This document shows, piece after piece, positions 45,302 through 54,285 of a DNA stretch of 64,000 bases (the first letter of the stretch is position 1; each line of letters opens with the position of its first letter). Under the pieces are notes generated by a model. It did not search any database, was not told the origin of the DNA, and was given only the letters and a program-made list of their open reading frames with translations. Made by a program: the position numbers and the translations under genes. Source of the DNA: Planctomycetota bacterium (GTDB lineage: Bacteria; Planctomycetota; PLA2); the NCBI GenBank assembly GCA_021776785.1, contig JAJFFF010000026.1, positions 25,823-89,822 on the forward strand. The letters run 5' to 3'.

Positions 45302-45838
45302 TTACGAGTGCCCGCCAAGGCGCGAGGGCGTATCGCGCTGCGCCTGCCGGTAGTTCTTGTAGAAGTCGAGCTTGTCCTGGTGCGCCTCTTCCAAAATCGT
45401 CGGGAGATTCGCAAGGTCGTAGTTGTGCACGACCAAATCGGCGCTCTCGCTCCAAGCCTGGAAGCGATCGCCGGTGATGAAGTGTCCGTCCACCTTCATG
45501 ACGAACAGCTCACGACGACGCTCGCCGAACAACGTTGCTAAGAAGTGCCCGATCTCGCGATCCGGAAGCCGTTCCAGCGCAACGCACTCCCAACGCTCGT
45601 GGCGCAACAACGGCAGTGCTACGTCGGCCGACGCTGCGACCGTGACGTCGAAGCCCGCCATCGCGACGCACTTGCGGATCTGCGCGTCATCGGTGCAGAC
45701 CAGGGCGCGCGGCGTCGATGTTTCGATGCGCGTCTTAGCCCGCGCACCCCCAACCGCGGTCGGATCTCGCTTCGTCGCGGCCCCCGGGTCGCGACGGACG
45801 TATTGACTGGTGCCGGAACGGCCGGGACGCGTCGACAT
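45302..45838 (-). CDS. receiver-like domain protein
   Basis: 178 residues. A basic, low-complexity N-terminus (about 40 residues) precedes RALVCTDDAQIRKCVAMAGF, which looks like the start of a response-regulator receiver with the DD acidic pair; VTVAASADVALPLLRHERWE follows as the next units. The conserved phosphorylatable Asp at the third strand is not clear (VALERLP), so this may be a pseudo-receiver. The stop of the upstream PilT/PilU-like gene overlaps its start. Role in pilus-ATPase control is inference. Confidence 0.5.
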   Translation of the reverse strand: MSTRPGRSGTSQYVRRDPGAATKRDPTAVGGARAKTRIETSTPRALVCTDDAQIRKCVAMAGFDVTVAASADVALPLLRHERWECVALERLPDREIGHFLATLFGERRRELFVMKVDGHFITGDRFQAWSESADLVVHNYDLANLPTILEEAHQDKLDFYKNYRQAQRDTPSRLGGHS

Positions 45839-47040
45839 TACTGACTCCCCTTGTTGCGGCCGTACGTGAAGTCGACCTTCAGCTCGCTCAACGCGGGGTC
45901 GCCGGTGACGGGCGCCGTTTCGCCGCGGTCCATCGCGTTCTCGTAGCGCACGCGATCAAGTTCTTGGCTCACAAACACTTTGTCCGTGCAGAAGTGCAGC
46001 ACGGTCTCGGCTTCGATGAAGTCGTCGCCAAAAAGCTGCACGAGATGCTGATCAAACGTCTGCATCCCATCGTTCACACCTTCGGCCAGCGCGCGATAAA
46101 ACGTCTTGTCCTCGTGCTCGCCTTCGCGAATGAGTTCCTGTGTCCGCAACGTGGACGCCAACACTTCCAAGATCGCGATACGTTTGCCGCCTTTTCGCGG
46201 AATCAGCCATTGCGCGGCCACGAACTTGAGCGCTTCCGCGAGACGCGCGCGGATACGTGTCTGCTCCGGCCCCGGGAACATGCCGATCAACCGGCTAACG
46301 GTTTGCCCCGCTCCCATCGTGTGCATCGTCGCCAACACGACGTGGCCCGTCTCGGCCGCGTGCAGTGCGGTTTCCATGGTCTCCTGGTCGCGGAGTTCGC
46401 CCAGCACGATCACCTTCGGCGCTTGCCGCAACGCCGCGCGCAGCCCGGTCGCCCATGTGTCGAAGTCGACACTGAGTTCGCGCTGGTTGATCGTGCCGAT
46501 CTGATGCTTGTGAACAAACTCGATCGGGTCTTCGAGAGTGACCATGTGCACGGGGCGCGTGAGATTCATCTCGTGAAGCAGCGCCGCCATCGTCGTCGAC
46601 TTGCCCTGCCCCGTCGCGCCGCACACCAAGACCAGTCCTTGGTTGAGCGCCGCCATCTGCTGAAACACGTTCGGCAACACGAGGTCGTCCATCGTCGGCA
46701 CGCGCGTCGCGAGCTTCCGCAAGACGATCGAGTAACAGCTCCGTTGCGAAAAAATGTTCACGCGAAAGCGCGCCAGGTCCGGCACTTCGTACGCGCAGTC
46801 GCACGAACCTTTTTGCATCAACTCCTTCACGAGATCGCGGCGCTCATCCAAGAGATTGAGCGCGATCTGCTCCGTCATCCACGGCGTAAGCTCGGGCAGC
46901 GGCGGGTCGATGAACGGAAAGCGGAGCTCGCCGCCGGTGTCGATCTGCGGCGGCTTCCCGGGCGTAAAGTTGATGTCTGAAAGTTGCGGTTGGCTCTCAA
47001 GAAGCCGACTCAGCAACGTGTCGAGTTCGCGGCGTCGCAT
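45838..47040 (-). CDS. pilU: PilT/PilU-like twitching ATPase
   Basis: 400 residues. Walker A is in VLVCGATGQGKSTTMAALLH, the Asp box in PVHMVTLEDPIEFVHKHQ, Walker B in VIVLGELRDQETMETALHAA, with the His box HVVLATMHTMGAGQTVSRLI. It belongs to the type II/IV secretion ATPase family and powers retraction of type IV pili as a partner of PilT. It differs from the neighbouring PilT in a longer N-terminus and the Walker A sequence (GQGKST). The start lies three bases after the PilT stop. PilU is a best guess from context. Confidence 0.8.
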   Translation of the reverse strand: MRRRELDTLLSRLLESQPQLSDINFTPGKPPQIDTGGELRFPFIDPPLPELTPWMTEQIALNLLDERRDLVKELMQKGSCDCAYEVPDLARFRVNIFSQRSCYSIVLRKLATRVPTMDDLVLPNVFQQMAALNQGLVLVCGATGQGKSTTMAALLHEMNLTRPVHMVTLEDPIEFVHKHQIGTINQRELSVDFDTWATGLRAALRQAPKVIVLGELRDQETMETALHAAETGHVVLATMHTMGAGQTVSRLIGMFPGPEQTRIRARLAEALKFVAAQWLIPRKGGKRIAILEVLASTLRTQELIREGEHEDKTFYRALAEGVNDGMQTFDQHLVQLFGDDFIEAETVLHFCTDKVFVSQELDRVRYENAMDRGETAPVTGDPALSELKVDFTYGRNKGSQ

Positions 47041-47043
47041 GGG

Positions 47044-48192
47044 TTAGCGCCCGGAGCGCACCGGCCGGGCCGGAGCTCTCCCCTTTGCTTCTTTTTCGTT
47101 CGCCTTTTCCAAAAGCTCGCGATATTCCTCCGGCACGCGCTTTAGGTAACGCACGAACCGCTCTTTCTCTTCGGCGTGCTCGAACGCATCCTCGGCCAGC
47201 ACCAAACGGCGCTGCACAAGATCCTCGAGCGCGTCGTCGCCATACACCATGCCGTACTTGCGGCCGGTCTGCATGACGGTCGGTAACTGATATGTCTTGT
47301 CTTCGCGGATCAGCGAGGCCACAGCGGGCGTACCCACCAAAATCTCGATGCACGCGATCCGGCCCTTGCCGTCGGCGCGCTTCATCAGCGTCTGCGCCAT
47401 GATGCCCTTGAGCGTGTCGGACAGGAGCGAGCGAATCGATTCCTGCTGCTCGACCGGGAACACCTCGATCAAACGGTGGACCGTCTTCGACGCACTCTGC
47501 GTGTGCAGCGTCGCCAAGACCAAGTGGCCCGTCGCCGCCGCTTCCAACGCCAAGCTGATCGTCTCCAAGTCGCGCAACTCGCCAACCAAAATGACGTCGG
47601 GGTCTTCGCGCAATGCGCCGCGCAACGCCGCCGAAAACGACTTCGTGTGGCGGTGCACTTCGCGGTGGTTGATGATGCAACTGCGCGAACGGTGCTCGAA
47701 CTCGATCGGGTCTTCAATCGTCACGATGTGATCGCGGCGATGCTTGTTCACGTAGTCCACGATCGCGGCTAGGGTCGTCGACTTACCCGAACCGGTCGGT
47801 CCGGTCACGAGCACGAGCCCCTTCGGCAACGACGCAAACCGCTTCACGATCGGCGGCAAGCCGAGCTGTTCGACCGTCAAAATCTCGCTCGGAATCTGAC
47901 GGAACACCGCCGACACGCCGTTGCTTTGCTGAAAGTAGTTCGCGCGAAAGCGCCCCACGCCCGGGAGCTCGTACGCAAAGTCGAGATCGCCGGTTTCCTG
48001 AAAGATCTTCTCCTTGTCCGCCGGAGTGATCTCAAAGAGCAACTCGGAGAGCTCGTCATTTTCGAGAGCGTGATAGTTGATGCGTTCGAGCGAACCGCGA
48101 ATGCGCAACGCCGGCAGGTTTCCGCTCGCCATGTGGAGATCGGAAGCACCCTGCGCGTTCATCAACCGAAAAAACGCGTCGATTCGTGCCAT
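47044..48192 (-). CDS. pilT: type IV pilus retraction ATPase PilT
   Basis: 382 residues. Walker A: LVTGPTGSGKSTTLAAIV; Asp box: HIVTIEDPIEFEHRSRSC; Walker B: VILVGELRDLETISLALEAA; His box: HLVLATLHTQSASKTVHRLI. These are the PilT signatures, and the N-terminal ASDLHMASGNLPALRIRG is the usual PAS-like start. It is the first gene of a four-gene minus-strand operon (pilT, pilU-like, receiver-like, HEAT). No pilin or PilB/C is in the window. Confidence 0.92.
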   Translation of the reverse strand: MARIDAFFRLMNAQGASDLHMASGNLPALRIRGSLERINYHALENDELSELLFEITPADKEKIFQETGDLDFAYELPGVGRFRANYFQQSNGVSAVFRQIPSEILTVEQLGLPPIVKRFASLPKGLVLVTGPTGSGKSTTLAAIVDYVNKHRRDHIVTIEDPIEFEHRSRSCIINHREVHRHTKSFSAALRGALREDPDVILVGELRDLETISLALEAAATGHLVLATLHTQSASKTVHRLIEVFPVEQQESIRSLLSDTLKGIMAQTLMKRADGKGRIACIEILVGTPAVASLIREDKTYQLPTVMQTGRKYGMVYGDDALEDLVQRRLVLAEDAFEHAEEKERFVRYLKRVPEEYRELLEKANEKEAKGRAPARPVRSGR

Positions 48193-48361
48193 CTAGTCCT
48201 CGTGTTTTCCCTGCCGGAGGCCGTGCAAAAGGCCCATGTCCACACGGTTCCGACCCTCTCCCATCGGTATCTGACCCGTCTCGATAAAGTCGGCCCGGGC
48301 GCGCCGCCATCGGGCCGGGATGGCCGCAAGTGAGGCGGGGGCGCTAAAATCAGCGCCAACG

Positions 48362-49495
48362 ATGGCTCGAATCGTCTGTTTTGCCCTATTTTTAGGGGTT
48401 TTCGCCGCCCGCGGAGGGGCTCACCCGCATGTTGCGCCCCCGCTTTGGATGGACCTTTTGATCGAGCCCAATCAGGCGGTCATGGTCGTGACCGGGCTGC
48501 GCGAGATCGTGCAGGACTGGGTCGGACCGGAGCGCGACGCCGCCGAAGCCCACGACGTCTTGGAGGCGCGGTTTCGCGAGCGCAACCTGGTCGAGGTCGA
48601 CGGCAAGCGCGTGGCGCCGCGGCTGCAAGGGCTACGCATTCCCAAGAGTGAACTCGGCACGGCCATGGTCGAGTACTTGGAGATGACGTTTGCCTACCCC
48701 ACACCGGGCGGCGGCAAACCGAAGCGTGTTTCGGTCGTCTGGGATGATTTTGAAGGCGCGATGTGGCAGGGCGAACTCATCGTGCCCGGGCTGGCGAAGG
48801 ACCCGCCGCAAATCGATCTGCTCGGGGTGCGTCCGGACGAGCCGGCGTTTGTGTGGCACGCCCGCCAGGTCGCCGCGGTTGCGAAGCCGAAGCGCAGCGA
48901 GCGCCCCCCCGTGCGGTCGCCCCTTACGTCGATGGCGCTGCTCGGCGCCGCGCTCGTGGTCGCCTTGGCGTGCGACGACCGCCGCGTCGCGGTCGCGGCG
49001 TTGGGTTGTTTCGCGCTGGCGGCGTACGTGGCGCGCCCGATCTCGATCGAGGTTCCTTCAAAAGAGCGCGCGCTCGAGCTCTTCGCGGAACTGCACCAAA
49101 ACATCTACCGCGCGTTCGACGCACGCTCCGAGGACGAAATCTACGACCTGTTGTCGGAAAGCGTCGCGGCCGACCAGCTCGACAAGATGTACGGTGATGT
49201 TTTCGAAAGTCTGGTCCTGCGCGAGACCGGCTCGGGGGCCGTCGCGGCGATCGAGTCGGTCGAAGTGATCGCGCGCGACGTCGAATTCCCCAAGCAGGAA
49301 ACGGAGCGGCCGCAGTTCTTTGTCGACTGGAAGTGGAACGTGCACTGTTCGGTGTCGCACTGGGGGCACACGCACCGCCGGCGCAACGAGTACGATGCGC
49401 GCTACACCGTGGAACACGACGGCGCGTCCTGGAAGATCGCGGCGATCAAGATCAACGACTACAAGCCCATCGATCTCGAAGATGACTCCGATTAG
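48362..49495 (+). CDS. exported protein of an unusual metal-ABC operon
   Basis: 377 residues from ATG 48362, a signal peptide (VCFALFLGVFAARGGAHP). The first half is beta-rich and ends in a hydrophobic pair of helices near residues 195-235 (MALLGAALVVALACDD, then VAALGCFALAAYVARP). The C-terminal half looks like an NTF2-type domain (IYRAFDARSEDEIYDLLSES) ending in CSVSHWGHTHRRRNEYDARY, with a His cluster. It overlaps the ABC ATPase by 14 bases and so belongs to the operon that ends in the ZnuA-like gene. Possibly a periplasmic metal-handling partner; function unknown. Confidence 0.6.
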   Translation: MARIVCFALFLGVFAARGGAHPHVAPPLWMDLLIEPNQAVMVVTGLREIVQDWVGPERDAAEAHDVLEARFRERNLVEVDGKRVAPRLQGLRIPKSELGTAMVEYLEMTFAYPTPGGGKPKRVSVVWDDFEGAMWQGELIVPGLAKDPPQIDLLGVRPDEPAFVWHARQVAAVAKPKRSERPPVRSPLTSMALLGAALVVALACDDRRVAVAALGCFALAAYVARPISIEVPSKERALELFAELHQNIYRAFDARSEDEIYDLLSESVAADQLDKMYGDVFESLVLRETGSGAVAAIESVEVIARDVEFPKQETERPQFFVDWKWNVHCSVSHWGHTHRRRNEYDARYTVEHDGASWKIAAIKINDYKPIDLEDDSD

Positions 49496-50147
49496 CGGCA
49501 TCCAGGTTCAGGATCTTAGGTTTCGCTACGAAAGCGACGGGTTCGGCTTGCGCATTCCCGAACTTTCGGTGGCGCCGGGCGAAGCGGTCGCCTACATCGG
49601 CGCCAGCGGCTGCGGCAAGACAACGCTGTTGCATCTCTTGGCCGGCATCTTGGAGGCGCGCGGGATCGCTGTGGACGGCGTGTCGTTGGACGGGCTGTCG
49701 GACGCCGCCCGGCGCGCATTTCGCGCCGAGCGCATCGGCCTTGTGTTTCAAGACTTCGGGTTGCTTGCGCACCTCACCGTTCGCGAGAACATCTTGTTGC
49801 CGTACTACGTGCATCCGGGTCTAACGCTGGACAGCGCCGTTTCGGAACGCCTCGTGGCGTTGACGAAATCGCTGGGCGTGGCGGCGTTTCTCGACCGGCG
49901 GCCGGAGCATCTGTCGCAGGGCGAACGCCAACGCGTGGCGCTTTGCCGCGCGCTCATCACAAAGCCCCGCCTCGTCTTAGCCGACGAACCGACGGGCAAC
50001 CTCGATCCCAAAAACGCGCGCACGGCCGTCGAGCTCATGTTGGCCGAAGCGCGCGCCGTCGGCGCGACCGTCGTCACGGTCACCCACGACCACACGCTCC
50101 TCGATTTGTTCGACCGCGTGATCGACGGCTCGGAGTGGACAGCGTGA
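49482..50147 (+). CDS. MacB/LolD-type ABC transporter ATPase
   Basis: 221 residues. Walker A: GASGCGKTTLLHLLAG; Q-loop: LVFQDFGLLAHLTV; signature: HLSQGERQRVALCRAL; Walker B: PRLVLADEPTGNLDP; H-loop: VTVTHDHTL. The EPTGNLDP and Q-loop are those of the MacB/LolD/FtsE branch, not of ZnuC-type importers. It should power the FtsX-type permease that follows (GTGA overlap). ATG 49482 fixes the frame; a reading from 49320 is the preceding gene's shadow. Confidence 0.9.
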   Translation: MTPISGIQVQDLRFRYESDGFGLRIPELSVAPGEAVAYIGASGCGKTTLLHLLAGILEARGIAVDGVSLDGLSDAARRAFRAERIGLVFQDFGLLAHLTVRENILLPYYVHPGLTLDSAVSERLVALTKSLGVAAFLDRRPEHLSQGERQRVALCRALITKPRLVLADEPTGNLDPKNARTAVELMLAEARAVGATVVTVTHDHTLLDLFDRVIDGSEWTA

Positions 50148-51277
50148 TCACGCGCCTCGCCATTCGGTACCTCAGATACCACAAGATCCGCACCGCGCTG
50201 TTGGTGCTCAGCGTGGCGCTCGTGTGCCTGCTTCCGTTTGCCGTAACCGTCTTGGTCGGTCGCCACCAACAAGCCTTGAGCCGCCGCGCCGTCAACACGC
50301 CGCTGGTGGTCGGCGCGAAGGGCAGCCGCTTCGATCTCTTGTTTAACGCTCTGTACTTCCGCGGTCGCACGCCGGCACCGACGAACATGGCGGAGTACAA
50401 ACGCGTGCGCGCGAAGGCGCCCGCACTTCCCGTTTTGGCGCGCCACAGAGCGCAGGGGCATCCGGTCGTCGGCGTGAGCCCCGAGTACTTCGCGTGGCGG
50501 CGATTGGCTGTCGAAAACGGAACGAGGCCGGCGCTCTTGGGCGATTGCGCGCTGGGCGCCAACGTCGCGCAGGCCGCGGAAAAAAGCGTCGGCGACTTCA
50601 TCCTGACGGACAAGGAAAACACGCTGGAGCTGACGGGGACGTACCCGATGAAGTTGTTCGTCGCGGGCGTGCTCGCGCCGACGGGCGGACCCGACGACGA
50701 TGCGATTTTTGTGGGGCTTTTAACGGCGTGGGTGCTGGAGGGCATCGGGCACGGCCACGCCGGTAAGCAAAAGCCGGGCACGATCTTGAACCGCGACGGC
50801 GACGTCGTGGTCTACAACGAGAAGGTTCAAAAGTTCGTCGAGTTCACGGATCAAAACCGCGACTCGTTTCACGTTCACGGAACCGACGAAGACTATCCAC
50901 TCACGGCAATCCTGGTCTACCCGATCGACAACCGCGCCGCGACGATCCTCAAGGGACGCTACCGCGTTTCGCAAACGGGCCAGATCCTCGACACGCGCGA
51001 GGTCGTTGATGAGCTTTTGGGGTTTGTGTTCCAGCTCAAACGGTTCTTCGATGCGAACACGCTGCTGGTGACGCTGGCGACCGGCTTGTTTCTCGCGCTG
51101 ATCGTGGCGTTGACGCTGCGCGTGCGCAAACCGGAGCTGGAGACCTTGTTCCGGATCGGGTGCGCGCGCGGAACCATCGTCAAAATGGTGGCGATCGAAC
51201 TGACGATCGTGATCGGAGCGGGTATCGTGGTGGCCCTATGTGGATCGCTCGCATGCATCACCTGGCTTGGCCCTTAG
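50144..51277 (+). CDS. FtsX/MacB-type ABC permease
   Basis: 377 residues from GTG 50144. One helix near the N-terminus (ALLVLSVALVCLLPFAVTVL) and three near the C-terminus (TLATGLFLALIVALTLRV; VAIELTIVIGAGIVVALCGS) frame a large periplasmic domain, the plan of MacB/LolC permeases. The periplasmic part has GIGHGHAGKQ and SFHVHGTDEDY, His-rich bits that recall the zinc-regulated PA4063-PA4066-type systems in Pseudomonas (recalled, not searched). It overlaps the ZnuA-like gene by about 40 bases. Substrate unknown; metal or metallophore is inferred. Confidence 0.75.
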   Translation: MITRLAIRYLRYHKIRTALLVLSVALVCLLPFAVTVLVGRHQQALSRRAVNTPLVVGAKGSRFDLLFNALYFRGRTPAPTNMAEYKRVRAKAPALPVLARHRAQGHPVVGVSPEYFAWRRLAVENGTRPALLGDCALGANVAQAAEKSVGDFILTDKENTLELTGTYPMKLFVAGVLAPTGGPDDDAIFVGLLTAWVLEGIGHGHAGKQKPGTILNRDGDVVVYNEKVQKFVEFTDQNRDSFHVHGTDEDYPLTAILVYPIDNRAATILKGRYRVSQTGQILDTREVVDELLGFVFQLKRFFDANTLLVTLATGLFLALIVALTLRVRKPELETLFRIGCARGTIVKMVAIELTIVIGAGIVVALCGSLACITWLGP

Positions 51278-52194
51278 CGGTCGCCGCCCTCACACTGCTG
51301 GCCGGCTGCGGACCGGATGAGGACAAGCCCAAGGACGGACCGGGGGTGTTGCGCAAGCGACTACGTGGTAGCAAGCCGAACGTCTGGACGACGTTTTATC
51401 CGACCACGGAGTTCGCGCGATTGATCGGCGGTGAAAAGGTCAACGTGCACTGCCCCGTTCCCGCGGACGCGGATCCGATCTTTTGGAAACCGACGCGCCA
51501 AGCGATCGCGGGCTACCAAGACGCCGACCTCATCATCTTAAACGGCGCGGAGTTCGAGAAGTGGGTCGAGACGGCCAACCTGCCGCAAAGCAAGATCTTG
51601 AACACAGCGCTCGGATTCAAGAGCGAGTGGGTTCGTTACGAGGGGACGGGCGGCGAACACAAACACGGACCAGACGGCGAGAAGCACACGCATACCGGCA
51701 TCGACGGGCACACGTGGTTGGACCCGATCCTGGCCAAACAACAAGCCGCCGCCATTCGCGACGGGTTGATTCGCCTGCAGCCCAAGCACGAGAAGACGTT
51801 TCGCCAAAACTACAACGCGTTGGCCGGCGACCTGGATCGCTTGGACGAAGCGTTCAAGAAGCTGCCCGTCAAACAGGCGCTCTACGCAAACCACCCCGCG
51901 TACAACTACCTCGCGAAGCGCTATGGATGGAAGATCGTAAACTTCGACTTGGACCCGGAGTTTGCGCCGACCAAAGAGCAACTCGCCGAGATCGCAGCAA
52001 AGATCAAGACGACGCCGGGCAAGCTCATGCTGTGGGAAAGCGCGCCCACCAAAGAGGTCGCCCAAGCGATCCAGACCGCGACCGGCCTGAAGAGCATCGA
52101 ATTCAGCCCGTGCGAGGCCAAGCCGGACGGAGACGGATACACGGCAACGATGCGAACGAGCATCCAAAACCTCGCGACCGCGTTGAGCCGGTAA
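51238..52194 (+). CDS. ZnuA-like metal-binding lipoprotein
   Basis: 318 residues from ATG 51238 (51253 possible). Lipobox LLAGC anchors it to the membrane. The TroA/ZnuA-type (cluster A-I) solute-binding fold is seen in VWTTFYPTTEFARLIGGEK, ILNGAEFEKWVE, a His-rich loop EHKHGPDGEKHTHTG with DGHTWLDPILAKQQAAAIR, and ANHPAYNYLAKRYGWKI. Such proteins carry Zn2+ or Mn2+ to a ZnuB/C permease. Here the neighbours are a MacB-type ATPase and permease, and no ZnuB is present, so the transport direction and partner are open. Confidence 0.85.
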   Translation: MWIARMHHLAWPLAVAALTLLAGCGPDEDKPKDGPGVLRKRLRGSKPNVWTTFYPTTEFARLIGGEKVNVHCPVPADADPIFWKPTRQAIAGYQDADLIILNGAEFEKWVETANLPQSKILNTALGFKSEWVRYEGTGGEHKHGPDGEKHTHTGIDGHTWLDPILAKQQAAAIRDGLIRLQPKHEKTFRQNYNALAGDLDRLDEAFKKLPVKQALYANHPAYNYLAKRYGWKIVNFDLDPEFAPTKEQLAEIAAKIKTTPGKLMLWESAPTKEVAQAIQTATGLKSIEFSPCEAKPDGDGYTATMRTSIQNLATALSR

Positions 52195-52232
52195 ACTCTT
52201 AAGTGGCGTCCTTCGAGTAAGAGGAGCGAAGC

Positions 52233-53846
52233 ATGAACGGAGCGCGGACCGCATGCGTTTTGCTTGTTGTGGTCGCATTCATCTTGACCGTCTCTTGGAA
52301 CACCGCCTTCGTCCAACGACTGCGATCTCCTTCTCCGAGGGACACGGCAAGCAGTGCTCGATCCACCGAGGGAGCTTCCGTCCGCAATACAGAGCCGGCG
52401 GAGCCGGTTCGCCACGATACAACCGGAGCCAATTTGGTCGTGAAGGTGTCCACGACTGATGGATCAACACCGGATGCCAAGGTGTATTGGGCAAGCTCTC
52501 CGAACAATCAAGCGTCCAACGAGGGTGGCGGACTGTTTGCCCTTGCAAGACGAGAGGGCGCGTCCACAGTTCATGTTCTGGCTCGCGGATACCGGCCTCA
52601 AAGTAAGTCGGTGGCTGCGGATGCCGCAAAGGTTGAGTTCGTCCTCGATGCTGGCTTAACAATCGGCGGGAGCGTTGTAACGCTGGACGGCCGCCCTCTC
52701 GGCGGAGCTCGGGTCTGGGCCCATAAACCTGTCAACAACGTCGGCTGGCCGAACGCGGATGACCTGCTCCCCGCCAGGCTCCCGGAGGGCAACTACGCAG
52801 TCACTGACTCGCAGGGAAACTTCGCAATCGGCGGTCTGCACGAGGGCACATTCTTGATCCGAGCGTATGCCGAGGGACATACGCAAATGACTTGGTCCAA
52901 GCCCCCTTCGGCGGTGGCCGGCTCGCACGGCCTGCGACTGGAAATGGCAGCACTCGTCGCAATTGAAGTGCGCGCCGTGCACGCTGTGACCGGCAAGCCC
53001 GTGTCGCCGGTGATGACCGGCTTTCAGTTCACAAAAAACCTAAAACTCACCGGTGGGCTCGGACGGGGCGAGACCGTGCCGCCCTCTGCGCCCGCCGGCG
53101 ACGATGGAAACGGCATGACGCGGATGTACCGCTCGAGACTGGCCGCCGGTCCAGCACGCGTGATGGTGTTCTGTACGTCTCCCGGCTACCTGCGCGGCAC
53201 TGCGGAATCAGAAGTTCAAGACAACGGGACGACAAGAGTCGAAGTGCGAATGAAGCCCGCGCAACCGGGACGCAACGGATCGCTCGGCGTGAGCGCGAAG
53301 TTTCGAGACTCGGGCGAGGCGTTCGACGGGTGGCTGACGCTCTCGATGCGATCGCGCGCGGGGACCGGCCAGAGCTTGATTCGGCTGTCCGGAGGAAAAG
53401 CCAAACCCCTTAGCCTTCCACCGGGACGCTACCGATACACCGTGGGCGGCGCGGGCGACGTTGGTTCGTGGTGGCAGGCAAACGCTGGCGAGTTTGAAAT
53501 CACCGAAGACGGCACGACCGAGCTGAGCTTGGCCCTGTCGGGGACACTTGTAAACCTTGAGGTCGTCGATCCGAGCGGCAGACCCGTGCGTGGATACGAC
53601 TTAGTCGTGAATCCAAAAGCCGGTGGGTTCTCGGGCCGGGTCGCGCGGTGGGATGCACCGGCAAACAACGTCTTATGCCTACGTTGGCGCAAAGACTACG
53701 TCGGGCCCGATCTCATCCTTCCCGCCGGAAAAATCCGGATCGGCGCGTGGCTGCACGGGGTCGGACGAGCCCTCGTAGTGACCGAACTCAAGGGAGCCGG
53801 CGACCGCGTCACGATCCGTCTTCCGCTCAAGACGGTCTCGGATTAG
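52233..53846 (+). CDS. exported carboxypeptidase-regulatory-like repeat protein
   Basis: 537 residues with an N-terminal signal or anchor (CVLLVVVAFILTVSW). Domains of transthyretin-like type follow: GGSVVTLDGRPLGGARVWAH, SQGNFAIGGLHEGTFLIRAY, VEVRMKPAQPGRNGSLGV and LEVVDPSGRPVRGYDLVVNP. No enzyme motif. It lies 38 bases after the ZnuA-like gene but in a different style, so it may start a separate unit. Similar proteins are at 19164, 54284 and 58267. Confidence 0.7.
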   Translation: MNGARTACVLLVVVAFILTVSWNTAFVQRLRSPSPRDTASSARSTEGASVRNTEPAEPVRHDTTGANLVVKVSTTDGSTPDAKVYWASSPNNQASNEGGGLFALARREGASTVHVLARGYRPQSKSVAADAAKVEFVLDAGLTIGGSVVTLDGRPLGGARVWAHKPVNNVGWPNADDLLPARLPEGNYAVTDSQGNFAIGGLHEGTFLIRAYAEGHTQMTWSKPPSAVAGSHGLRLEMAALVAIEVRAVHAVTGKPVSPVMTGFQFTKNLKLTGGLGRGETVPPSAPAGDDGNGMTRMYRSRLAAGPARVMVFCTSPGYLRGTAESEVQDNGTTRVEVRMKPAQPGRNGSLGVSAKFRDSGEAFDGWLTLSMRSRAGTGQSLIRLSGGKAKPLSLPPGRYRYTVGGAGDVGSWWQANAGEFEITEDGTTELSLALSGTLVNLEVVDPSGRPVRGYDLVVNPKAGGFSGRVARWDAPANNVLCLRWRKDYVGPDLILPAGKIRIGAWLHGVGRALVVTELKGAGDRVTIRLPLKTVSD

Positions 53847-53990
53847 AAGAACTAGTCGCGCCAAAGCGCAACAACGCTTGCGCTGCGCGGGCGCCGTCGA
53901 TTGCCGCGCTCATGATGCCTCCGGCGAAGCCTGCGCCCTCGACGCAGCGCAAATCGTGATCGACGTCAGGTTGCCTGGCGTGTCTCGCGC
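53827..53990 (-). pseudogene. C-terminal remnant of a FAD-dependent oxidoreductase
   Basis: On the minus strand a short open stretch reads CVEGAGFAGGIMSAAIDGAR followed by AAQALLR. This is the C-terminal FAD-binding pattern (GEGAGYAGGIxSAAxDG) of COG2509-like dehydrogenases. The rest of the gene is missing upstream, so it is a fragment. It lies just after the convergent regulatory-like gene. Confidence 0.5.
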
Positions 53991-54052
53991 ACACGCCCAC
54001 GGGTTGCCCCGCGGGTCTGTTTACGACGTCATGAACTTGCTGCGTTGTAGAC

Positions 54053-54285
54053 CTACGTGTGCACGAGGTCCGTGACATTGTTCGTGACCGTGTCTGTCGT
54101 GCGGCGACGGCGCCCTGTGAGGTTCCAGCTCGTATCGAACACGTAGTCAATCCGTTTAACGCGCGGCAAAACGGTGTTCGCCAAAAACACACCGGAGTAC
54201 CGATGGAGCTGGACATACTTCGTCGCCCACGCATATCGGTCTTTGTGATCTGTTGAGCGGTGTACCTGTTCAGGGATCGATTCTC
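54053..54285 (-). pseudogene. remnant ORF of unknown family
   Basis: An open frame of about 70 codons on the minus strand, bounded by a stop at 54053 and a TGA upstream. It reads (in part) HKDRYAWATKYVQLHRYSG and KRIDYVFDTSWNLTG, which has the look of a folded protein piece and not random sequence. There is no start codon and it is not continuous with the FAD-oxidoreductase fragment. Parent family not recognised. Confidence 0.3.
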
